A program made the position numbers and the translations under genes. From Myxocyprinus asiaticus (taxonomy: Eukaryota; Chordata; Actinopteri; Cypriniformes; Catostomidae), in NCBI RefSeq assembly GCF_019703515.2, contig NC_059379.1, forward strand, positions 26,564,880 to 26,628,879: a DNA stretch of 64,000 nucleotides, written 5' to 3'. Numbering within the stretch: position 1 is the stretch's first letter; each line of letters starts with the position of its first letter. The notes beneath the pieces are model-generated. The model saw only the letters and a program-made list of their open reading frames with translations, ran no database searches and was not told the DNA's origin. Positions 22,401-34,400 of this stretch are shown piece by piece.

Positions 22401-25400
22401 ATGTGGCAGCCACCACGGGTTACGAGGACAGGCCTCTTCCTCCCCTGTCCCAGGCTGTTCTGGGGATGGTCAAAAGGAGCAAGGTAAGTGCTTCGATGTC
22501 CCTAGACTCAGCATGGCCATGACGTGCTGTGCAACCTCGCGCTCCGCCTCGCCACGAGACCCCACCTGCCGGTACGTCTGACGACGTTGTCCCCTTGGTC
22601 CCCCTCACGAGGAATTTGGACACGTGGCTTGCGCTTTCGAATCCGTCTCGATGGCTGATCTGGACCGTCCAACTAGGCTATGCGATTCAGTTCACCAGGC
22701 GCCTGCCCAGGTTCAGCGGTATTCACTTCACCTTGGTCAAGGGCAAAAATGCCGCCACCCTGCGTGCAGAGATCACTACCCTCCTACGGAAGGACGCGAT
22801 AGAACCTGTCCCTCCAGCCGAGATGAAGAAAGGGTTTTACAGCCCCTACTTCATCATACCGAAAAAAGGTGGTTGGTTGCGCCCAATCTTGGACCTGCGA
22901 GTACTGAACCGGGCTTTACACAGACTCCCATTCAAGATGCTGATGCAAAGACGCATTCTGGTGAGCATCCAGCATCAAGATTGGTTCGCGGCGGTAGACC
23001 TGAAGGATGCGTACTTTCACGTCTCGATCCTTCCTCGACACAGACCCTTCCTGCGGTTGGCGTTCGAGGGTCAGGCGTATCAGTACAAAGTCCTCCCTTT
23101 CGGCCTGTCCCTGTCTCCTCGCGTCTTTACGAAGATCGCAGAGGCTGCCCTTGCCCTGTTAAGGGAGGTGGGCATTCGCATTCTCAACTATCTTGACAAC
23201 TGGCTAATCCTAGCTCACTCTCGAGACGTGTTATGCGCACACAGGGACCTGGTGCTCTCACACCTCAGCTGACTAGGGCTTCGGGTCAACTGGGAAAACA
23301 GCAAGCTCCTCCTGGTTCAGAGCATCTCTTTTCTCGGTTTGGAGTTGGACTCAGTCTCCTTGACGGCGCGCCTTAAGAACGAGTGCGCCCAGTCGGTGCT
23401 GGCCTGTTTGAAGGCGTTCAAACAGGGAACAGCGGTTCCACTGAAACTTTTTCAGAGGCTCCTGGGGCATATGGCGTCCTCGGCGGTGGCCACCCCGCTC
23501 GGGTTGATGCATATGAAGCCGCTTCAGCAGTGGCTCCAGACTCGAGTCCCAAGACGGGCATGGCATCATGGGACACACCACGTGGCCATTACGTTGGTCT
23601 GTCACAATCTTTTTAGCCCTTGGACCGACCGCTTGTTTCTACGAGCAGGTGTTCCTCTAGAACTGTCTGCAGATGCGTCGTGGTCACGACTGACGCCTCC
23701 AAAACAGGCTGGGGCACTGTTTGCAACAGGCACGCAGCTGCTGGCCTCTGGACGGGCCCGCGACTGCATTGGCACATCAACTGCCTCGAGTTACTGGCAA
23801 TTCTGCTCGCCCTGCGGAGGTTTCGGCCGTTGATCCAGGGCAAGCACGTGTTAGTTCAGACAGACAGCATGGCAGCGGTAGCATGTCACAACTCGCCCGC
23901 CGTCTCCTCCTCCGGAGTCAGCAGCACTTCAAGTTGCAGCGAGCCACTCAAATCCTGGGCAACCTCAACACCACAGCGGACGCGCTGTCACGGCAGGTTT
24001 CCCTCAGGGGAGAGTGGAGACTCCATCCTCAGGTGGTCCAGCTGATTTGGAGCCGATTCGGACGGGCACAGGTGGACCTGTTCGCCTCCCAAGAATCCTC
24101 CCACTGCCCACTCTGGTACGCCCTCACCGAGGCTCCCCTCGGCATAGATGCGCTGGCACACAGCTGGCCCCCTGGCCTACGCAAATATGCGTTTCCCCCA
24201 GTGAGCCTGCTTGCACAGACCCTGTGCAAGGTCAGGGAGGACGAGGAACAGGTCGTCCTGGTAGCACCCTACTGGCCCACCCAGACGTGGTTCTCAGACC
24301 TCACGCTCCTCGTGACAGCTCCCCCCGGTGAATTCCCCTGAGGAAGGACCTTCTTTCTCAGGGATGGGGCACCCTCTGGCACCCATGCCCAGACCTCTGG
24401 AATCCCTGGACGGGACACGGAAGACCTAAGCTGTCTACCACCCGCGGTGGTAGACACGATCACTCAGGCTAGGGCCCCCTCTACGAGGCACCTGTATGCC
24501 TTTAAGTGCCGTCTATTTGCTAAGTGGTGTTCTTCCCGACGCGAAGACCCCCAGAGATGTGCAGTCAGATCAGTGCTTTCCTTCCTGCAGGAGAGTTTGG
24601 AAGAGAGGCTGTCCCCCTCCACCTTGAAGGTGTACGTTGCCGCCATAGTAGCACACCACGACGCAGTTGACGGTAAGTCCTTAGGGAAGCACGACCTGAT
24701 CAACAGGTTCCTAAGAGGCACCAGGAGGCTGAATCCCTCCAGACCGTGCCTCGTTCCCTAATGGGATCTCTCCATAGTTCTTCAGGGTCTACAGAGAGTC
24801 CACTTTGAGCCTTTGCAGTCAACCGAGCTTAAGGCACTCTCCTTGAAGACTGCCCTCCTGACTGCGCTCACTTCCATCAAGAGGGTAGGTGACCTGCAAG
24901 CGTTCTCTGTCTGCGAAACGTGCCTGGAGTTCGGTCCGGGTTACTCTCACGTGATCCTGAGACCTTGACCGGGCTATGTGCCCAAGGTTTCCACCACCCC
25001 TTTTAGGGACCAGGTGGTGAACCTGCAAGCACTGCCCCAGGAGGAGGCAGAACCAGCCCTGTCGTTGCTGTGTCCGGTGCGTGCTTTACGCATCTATTTG
25101 GATCGCACGCAGAGCTTTAGAGTCTCTGAGCAACTCTTTGTCTGCTTTGGTGCACAGCGGAAAGGAAGCGCTGTTTCCAAGCAGAGGATCGCCCACTGGC
25201 TCGTTGACGCCATAACTATGGCATATCTCGCCCAAAACATGCCGCCCCCGGTAGGGCTACGAGCCCATTCTACCTGAGGTGTAGCGGCTTCTTGGGCCCT
25301 GGCCAGAGGTGCCTCTCTAACAGACATTTGCAGAGCAGTGGGCTGGGCAACACCCAACACCTTTGCAAGGTTCTACAACCTCCGGGTGGAACCGGTTTTG

Positions 25401-28400
25401 TCCCAGGTAGTGGCACGCAACACAAGCGGATAAGCCCGGGATAGCTGGCCGGGTGTATCGCTTGCACATAGCGCCTTCCACCTCCCTTGGAGCTGAAGAT
25501 GTGTGCCGTTAATTCCCAGTAGTGTTCACAAACTTTGTTCCCTGGTTGACTTCCTCTGAGCCCTGTGGCAGTCGAGTTTTTGGCGAGACTCACTGCCGGC
25601 CCAGTACATGCGCTAACTAAGAGCCCTGTTCTGGGGTAGGTGTTCCGCATGTGGCAGTTCCCTGTAAGGCAAACCCCATGCGATCTATATCTTCCGCTAG
25701 TTCGTTTCCCTGCTGGCAAACTGCGTCTTCCTTGGGCAGAGCCCCTCTGCCCCAGTCTCCATGTTTGTAGTAATTCCTCCCCCATTGGGCAGGATCTACC
25801 TTGAAGGCTCTCCACATGGTTGGAAAGACCATGTGACGTATTCTTCCACTTAAATATCCCCCCTCTCTTTGGGCGAGGTGTGGTCTCCGTGGTGTCTTCC
25901 CCTTGGGAGGGACACCCCCCGACTAGACCTGGCAGCCCAGTCGGATAATCCCCCTTCTTTTTTAGGGAGTGGAAAAAGAGAAGTGGAAAAGAGGCCACGA
26001 CTTGGTTAAACCTGTCTCTATCTTTGGGTAGTCGACTTGTCCCCAAAAAGGGCTGTTCCACACTCATAACTATGTTGGGGGAGGTTACTTGTCAACCTGG
26101 TGTGCTGGCTATGAGGCACACAGCAAGTCTGCCCACCACACACCGCCAGTTCACGTAACACAGTTCAGCCTTGTGGCGTTTCGTATAGGGACCCCTAGTG
26201 TCACTACATTGACACAACGTTGAGTGAGTGACAGATAGGGAACATCATGGTTACTTGTGTAACCTCCGTTCCCTGATGGAGGGAACGAGATGTTGTGTCC
26301 CTCCTGCCACAACGCTGAACTATCCGCTGAAATGGCCGGACCTTATATCGGCTCCTCAGCATATAACCTGAATGAGTGGTTGCATACCAGCATGCAAATA
26401 CCACTCGCCAATTTTCATTGGCCTTTTATCAAAGACCAGAGGTGTCTCGGGCTCCCAAGAGTGACCCCTAGTGTCACTACATCGACACAATGTCTCGTTC
26501 CCTCCATCAGGGAAAAAAGGTTACACCAGTAACCATGACGTTCTTCTGCAGAACACAAATTATAATTTTTAGAAGAATATTTCAGCTCTGTAGGTCCATA
26601 CAAAGCAAGTAAATGGGTGCCAAATTTTTTATGCTTCTTTAGCTCAAATGTTCGGTATCACACAAATTGTATCACACCTACCTGTCATGTAGCTGGAGTG
26701 GCAGAGGTTATACTAACATTGCTTTTCAACAGCTTTTACATACCTCTGATATGATCTACTGCACTCTTTCTTTTCAAATATATCATTGTCACTTTCTCCT
26801 CTGCAAAAATGTCCCATGTGAAAGAAGTGAATTGAACAAGGGTCAAACATAATTGTCACATGATCTGAAGCCCTTATACAATCACGGCAATTTATTGGCT
26901 GTTGGCGCTTAAATGACGCCCCTAGGGAGCTGCGTCAGGGGCTCCATAAAGGTGCTCACTTTCGTGCCATCAAGTCAGATTTTCTGCTGGAATGAACGAG
27001 CGTATGCAGTTGCTAGAGAGTATGGCCAGCTACGCAGCATCTCGTTCCCACTCAGGGAGCCAGGGTTACATTCTACGTAACCGAGACATTCCCTTTTGTA
27101 GGAACTTGAGCTGCGTATTCACTATGGGAACAGTATACATTAATGCCATGCGAACAGTAGCTGCCAACTATCTAAGCCCATGTGGCAAGCATCTAGCGAT
27201 GCACAAGTAAGCTAAAGCATCCGAATAAAAAAAGGAATTATAAGTTTACTCCTGTTCCAACACAGAAAACTTGGGAAGCAGTAGTTAAATCCTCGTCCAG
27301 ATTATAAAATCTAACAAATGTATACGAAGAGGACCACCCTGCCACCATACAAATGTCCTCCAAGGATGCACCTCTATCCAAAGACCATGATGATGCCATG
27401 CTCCTCGTAGAATGGGCTTGAATACCTGAAGGTGAGGGTAAACCGTGTGCTTCGTAAGCACTTGAAATTGCATCAATAAGCCAATGAAACTTTGCTTGGA
27501 CACTGAAATGCCCCTGTTGCGGCCACCAAAGCACACAAACAACTTTTCTGATTTACATCACTGGCTAGCATGGTAAACATAAACTCGCAGCGCCCAAACT
27601 GGCCAAAGCATATGCAACCTTTCATGTTCCTCTGACTCAAATGGGGGAGGATAGAAATCCTGAAAATTAATAGTCTGTGAGCTAAATGATGTTGAAATAA
27701 CCTTGGGCAATTAGCCTAAATGAGGTCTTAACCCCTTGAACACCCTGACACAAAATCCATATATAAGGGATTGATCAACAGGGCATGCAAATCACCAACT
27801 CTTCTAAACGATGCCAATGCCACTAACAGGATAATTTAAAGAGTTAAAAACTTATCAGTGACTGTTTCCAAGAGCTCAAACGGAGCACTCGGGAGTGTCT
27901 CTAAAACAACAGATAAATCCCATAAAGGAACACAGACGGGACGAAAAGGTCTAAGCCTACGTACCCCATAAAACGAAAGACAAGAGAATGTCTACTGACA
28001 GAGACTTCATTGATAAGCACATACTCGGCCACTATAGCGGCAACATAGTCTTTAAGCATTGCCGGGGCAACCCCAGCCCCAAGACGCTCCTGCAAAAATT
28101 CCAGCACTGTACCAACAAGGCAGTGAACTGGATTTTCACCTCGCGCTGTACACCGAGAAGCGAAAATATGCCAGTTGAACATATAAACCCTACTAGTTGA
28201 TGGAGCTCAAGCATTAGAATAGTATCAACCACAATGAGATGGATAGCCCATCATTAAAAAGTAGAGGTGGCGTCTGTTGTTATCACCTTGTGGTGACACA
28301 CCTGTCCCAATGGAATGCCCGACATCAGAAGGTGGGTCCATTTCCATGGTAACAGAGTTTGGTAGCACCCACGCGTCACTTTGAAGAGACAGAACACATG

Positions 28401-31400
28401 CGTCAGTGGTTGAAGTCCCTTTCTGGAGTTCATCCAGCACTAAAAAAAGGTCTTGCATGCAACATTCCCAGGGGAATGACAGTGGAAGCCGCGATCATGA
28501 GCCCCAAAAGCCTGTGAAATGTTCTCGCGGGGAGAATGCGTCTTACTCTGAACATTGCTAGATACTGGCGTAATGGCATAATAACATAATGCTAGGCAGT
28601 CTCTGCATGGGCTAACACCAACCAATTGTTGAGATAATTCAAAACGTAGATGCCTTGAAGTCTCAAGGGCCTCAATGTTGCATCCAAACATTTTGTGAAA
28701 ATGCGTGGTGCCAGTGCAAGTCCGACCGGAAGGATGCAAAATTGGTATGCTTTTCCCCAGAAAGAGAATCTGAGAATACTCCTGTGCTTTGGCGCATTCT
28801 GAATATGGAATATGGAAGCATTTTTTTTATAAACTTCAAATCTATTGTCACAAACAAGTCTGCACTTGTGACATTATTTGTTTCTGCGTCAGCATTCTGA
28901 ATTGACATTTCATTCAATTTCAGTGAAATTCAAATGTCTCAAATCCAGAATGGGACACAAGCCGCCTGAATTGAATGACATAACCATGCTTAATTGTTCA
29001 AAGTACCCAGTTTGAAATGCCATTCAGCTGCTGCCAAGCCGACAGACAGGCAGACAGGGGAATTAATGCATGGCTCTTGCCTGCAGCACGACCTGTAACC
29101 ACTAGATGGCATGCTTGACTTACTTTTGGTGACTGCCCCAGAACCAACGGCACAGTGGAGGGAAGCATTCGCTCCTCCAATACTGTGGCTGGTTGAAGGG
29201 AATTTGATAAAGTTTTGCCTTTAATGTATTTAGGCATAAATGATGAGCACCCTGAAATGTATCTACAGCAGGGACGCAGACAGAATAAACCTTTTCAGTA
29301 GTGTTTTGAATGGGGAAAAGTGTATGAACATTGGGGTGATGTTTATTTGAGAGAACTTGTTTGCCACAGTAGCCTCAGCATTCTTTATGGAATTCTTCAT
29401 TGAATTCTTTTATGCATGTCTCGAAACTTTTGGTCATGGAGACAGAGGCCGAACTGATCAGGCAATTATAAAAACTGGTCACTCTGAATGTATTTACAGC
29501 AGAGAATGCCAGATAAACCATCTTCCCTTGCATAGAACGGGGAACAATGTGCAAACATGGAGGGAATTGAGAGCAAGCAGGTTCGCCACAATGGCCCCAG
29601 CATTCTTTATGGAGGGACAACGTGTGGTGCTTATGTTTACTGTGTGTTTTGTGTACACTTGTGCTTGATGACCATCGAATTCTGTTATGCATGTCTCGAG
29701 ACCCTTGGTCATGGTCTGAATTTGGGAAGCACTTTTTTAATGTTCGTTCCCCAGCAAGCTGAGGGGAAGAACAGAACCATATTTTGGTTGTCGGACATTC
29801 GAGGCTTGTACAACGGCAAACTCATCCTGATACTGACCGGAGGGCAAACAGGAGTGAAACGGATACGTTTATATGGTCCAATTTCACAGCAAGCCTGCCA
29901 GGCTCATGTGTAGACCTACTTTTCTTGTACATTGAGTTTTAATATGCATGCCCAAGACCCTTGGTCATGGAAGCAGAAGCAAAACTCAAGCTGAAAATAT
30001 TCAAGGGGGGGGGGGGGTGTATGAGGGAATGTCCAAACAGAGCCGATATTAACTCAAAGGCATATCTTAACATGATGTGCTTAGTTGGACTTCAAAACCA
30101 TCGTGTGTAGATCCAACAGCTGACTCTCTTGTCTCACCAGAATGCCCGCATGGTCCACGAATGGGCAAAAAAAAAAAAAACAATTAGTTAAATACCTTGC
30201 ATCTCCTGAAAGACTCACACTGACGGAGCACTCCGCGCGTTTGTTCGCCATCACTCCGTTGGGGAATATTCTCTTATTCCAGCCCCCTCGTTCTGCGGCT
30301 GGGCTCACTGTTCCCTGCATGATCCCCTCCAGTTTCACTTCGAATGAGGAGGGGAGAGAGGGAAAGCCCGCTCCTCCTTTGCCTATTCAAGTGCATTCTC
30401 CCAGAACGACACAGAAAAGACAATAGGGACAAAGGGGCCAATTTCCCTTCCAACGTGGAATTCTCTAATACAGCATTTTTTAATGGCGACGGCTCAAGAC
30501 GCACATGGTATCTCTTTCGCACGCTTTGTTGGTCAGAAAATGGCTGCCAAGCTAGGCCTTCAGAGCATGTCTGACGAGTCTTGCGTTTTCGTTTAGGGGA
30601 AGGGCGACAAACATGAGGAAGAACCCGATATCCATTCGCACTCCAATCCTCTCAGACACAAAGCCGATATCCCAAACGGCTCCCGCACACGGAGCTCCAA
30701 ATCTGGAGGCTGTGGAACTGGAAAAATTGGGGATAACGCCTCATTAAGTTTACTTCCCAAAGATTACTTTAGTGCTTGTTTTTAACCAATTAAGTAAATA
30801 AATATGGATACAATAGGAATCAAGATTAACTGTCCCACTTTACCATACCCTATATTCTAAAATGTTAAACATTTACAGTCCACCTTAATTAAACATGCCA
30901 CTAGATAGAGGAAACACAAGGCTGTCCTGAGAAATTTAATTATGTGGTTAGACACTATAATTGATATCAGTAAACAATTTAGCTTTGGAAGCCATAAAAT
31001 ACTAAAACTATTTAAACTGAAACTAGAAAAAACTGAGAAAAATAAAACTAAACTAAAACTAACGAAAATTAAAATAAATTAAAATGACAAACTGAATATA
31101 AAATAGAAAACTACAGTATAATAACTTATAATGGAAGACTAGCTAGACCAGCTGAGGACCAGGATGGCCAGGCTAGGAAACCAGCTAGACCAGGTGAAGA
31201 CTGGCTTGTCCAGTCTGGAAGACCAGCTATACCATCTTAAGACCAACTTGGGCTGTCTCTGTAGAGAGATTATTATCGGTTTCTGCACTCCTGAGGTATG
31301 TTTTTGTCATATTTGACAAAAGAGTCATCTCAGCAAGAGGTGCAGGCTCGCAAATCAGAGCAGTGCACCCCCACAGCACTGAAAGACAGGAATGCTGGTG

Positions 31401-34400
31401 CTCCCCTGCTCTCCCATGAGGTCTCACCTGGAACTCCTTATTCTTCCTCTGCAGTCCTGCATTCAGTGTTTCCTCAGCCTCCAGTCGACTGCTGGTGGTG
31501 CTTATCTCCACATCTTTCCTGACAGAAGACAGTAATAGAGAGAGAGAGCGAGAGCATGAGGATAAGAGTGACTGGGCTAATTTAGCAGGGGTATTTGGTG
31601 TGATTTGCAAGCCAAGCCCGATAAGCGTCACCCAGTGCCTCAACTTATTAAAAGTGCCAGTCAATCCCAGAACATCATTCTAATCATTGTTTGCATCAGT
31701 GAAATTTATGTTTATGGTTCTTTCCATCATTACTCAAATGTTAAAATATGAAGGAAGGAATGTATTTATGACAATGTCCTGTTTGTTTATTTTTTTGCTT
31801 TTCTTCTTATTGGGGCCTCCATGAAACAGCTGGTTTTGCTTTCACGTTTCTACAGAGAAAGAGCCACAATAATCTGCATACTCAAGCCTGAACAGTTCTA
31901 GAAGACTTAAGGTATTTACCTCTAAGATAACAAAGTTTCAAGAAGATATTGTGTTATAGCCTCCAACAGACATCCAAACATCTGTTTTGCTGTAAGACTT
32001 CTCTACATCTCTGAGTATATAGACATATTTTCTAAACTTTGTTTGGAGACATTAAATGCTTGACTGCAAATGTTTAGAGACATCAAATGCTTGACTTCAT
32101 AGACTGGAGTTGATAGGTATAAAGGAGATCAGTTCATTTAAATACGATATACAGTAGATGTTTATCCTCTTCCCTGCAAAGACTATCTTAGACCAGCATA
32201 AATTTCCATCCTGGTCCAAGCTGGTTTTTGCTGATTAGAGCTGATTTGGTGCTGGTCTAGCTGGTGGACCAGTATAGCCATGTTGTTCACCATATTCAGA
32301 CTGATCTCACTGTGAATTCGGCAATGAAGTTCGAAAGTTATGACATTGAAATAGGTCTGTGCTTACTGAAATTTGAACCACTGCTTCCCAGTGGTTGAAG
32401 CTCGAAGTGTTGGGCTCGTGTGAGTTCAGTTTCTGTGTGAAATGTCTACAGTGGCACGAGTTGTATTTTTAGTTGTAAATTATGTAATAAAGTCAACAGG
32501 AATGAATATTATATTAAGCATAAGCCCTAATTCCCAAACCCCAACCCTAAACCTAACTGTCAGTGGAGTAAAAATTGAATTTAAGTGTGAAAATGTAAAC
32601 TCTGAATCAGGCTCACTATTGTCACCATGATAAAATTATTTCCTGGTTCCCATTGTACCAGAGCCTGTGTCTCTTAGGCTGCTCGCACAACATGCTTTCA
32701 ATAGCACCGGAGGGAAAGGTAAGTGTGACGAAGAAGGCGTGGCAGGGCTGTAATGGAGCACGGCCAGCACTGAATCAGCTGATCAGCGGGAGAGTGAGAT
32801 AAGGGTCAGCCGGAGACGCCCTCCTCATCACAGTAAACAAGCTTGAATTGAAAAATATCTGATAGGCGATGCCACATGTCAGTAATTCAGCAGTATGGGG
32901 CCGATTTCAGGGTACATGAACATTCAGAAGCAATGTATAGATTTCCTTTGTGATCATGTTAAGGCTTTCTGGTTAAATCTAGATAGGAACACCAGCATAT
33001 TAGCATCCCATGCTGGGGACCAGCATCCGAAATACAACATATGCTGGTGATCAGAAATGCTGGTCTTTTCAACAGGGTATGGGCTTGTTTATTAGACCTA
33101 GATTATAAATTTAATTAGGGATTAAGCAAGCAATGTTTTTGAAGAGAACCAATGTGACATATACCAATTTGCTTCTATTCTCCAAGAACCAAGCCTTCAC
33201 AGAACTTGCTCTGATAACACATCAAATTATTACAGAATAAGATTTAGTTTTTAGTCTCATTTTGTGAATTGCATCTGTGAAACCCCACGAAATTTATATG
33301 AACACTTCTGCACCATCTGTTTAATGGATAGTTCACTCAAAAATTAAAGTACTGACATCATTAACTCACCCCGGTGGTTGTTTCATGGAACACAAAAGAA
33401 GTTGTTTGGTAGAATGTTTAGGGACTAACAGCCTCAGTCACCATTCACTTCTATTGTATGGAAAAACTATGCTATAAAAGTGAATGGTGACTGAGGCTAA
33501 CATTCTCCTTTTGTGTTCCACAGAAAAAAAGAAAACCATATGGGTTTGGAACACCTCATGTTGTTCCAAACCCATATGGCTTTCTTTTTTTTCTGAGTAA
33601 ATTATAGAGTTTTAACTTTGGGTGAGTTTTCAACACTTTAACCTTGTGCGAACCCGCGTCCTTCTATGTGGACTATGTGTTTTCCCAATTCACATTGTTC
33701 CAAAGCAGTTTTACTGAAAATCAGCTGTAATGTCTGTAATGTCTTAAAAACATTAATTACCAACACTCCTGGAAACATAATATACATTTTGATACTTGGC
33801 ATTATTTGGTTTGTTATTATTTAAAATTTCACAAGTTAGTCCCGCTGTCCCATATGAGGACATACATTTTTAGGAAAACTATTTGCTCTTATTTTGATAT
33901 ATTAATTCCATATAAAGCCACTGAAAGGAACATTTTTCAGCTTTTGAATGCACCCATTGATTCTCAATGTGATAATTCACAGAAAAATATAGGATTTCTA
34001 ATGGAAAAATAGCCCTATAGTCCACGTCAGTGGTTATTGTGTTTAACAGCGTGTGGTTTTGCGATAAATCACTCAAATTTGTATTATTATAATTTATTTA
34101 TTTATTTTTTTTTTTTTTTGCATGTTTATTAGGTACTAATAGTTACAAATCAAAAAGGGAAATGGAAAATGCACCCAGCAGTCACACTCAGGTCTCAAGA
34201 TGTTAAATGAGAGAATTTTTATTTAACTTACTTCTTCATCATCTCCTGCAGGCTGGCCCGCATCTTGCCCATCTCAGACAGGTTGTCCATGATGTTCTTA
34301 CTGTCTCCCTCCAACTTTCTCCTGCTCTTCTCCAAATCCGTCCTCTGTTTCCTCTCCTGCTCCAGCAGATATTCCAGCTAGGACAATGCAAGGTCACACA

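Larger units (their letters stand above)
20251..26540 (+). mobile_element. DIRS-like retrotransposon copy C, complete in structure
   Basis: It is 6290 bp from ccctatctgtcact to gtaaccatgacg, flanked by TT on both sides. Order: left inverted repeat with promoter, gag, RT-RNase H, recombinase, internal complementary region, right repeat. Joining the flanks gives an uninterrupted host repeat, so the boundaries are firm. The coding regions contain frameshifts and stops and the RT palm has YLDN, so the copy is inactive. The right repeat has lost the stretch with the mirrored TATA. Confidence 0.92.
26870..30745 (-). mobile_element. Diverged DIRS-like element G, degenerate
   Basis: It is read on the minus strand. 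From the right: gag or linker remnants (about 29300-30745), the RT region (28590-29235), recombinase N-terminal part (27900-28235), recombinase catalytic part (27240-27545), then an internal complementary region at 27040-27130 and part of a terminal repeat (26870-27000). Protein similarity to the A-E family is low but the order and motifs agree. Outer ends are not seen and the limits are approximate. Confidence 0.7.

Noticed and set aside
22624..23196. Second plus frame across DIRS C RT
   Set aside because: It is a +2 shadow of the RT frame with no domain.
32442..32630. 62-codon plus frame
   Set aside because: It lies within dispersed repeat text and has no domain.
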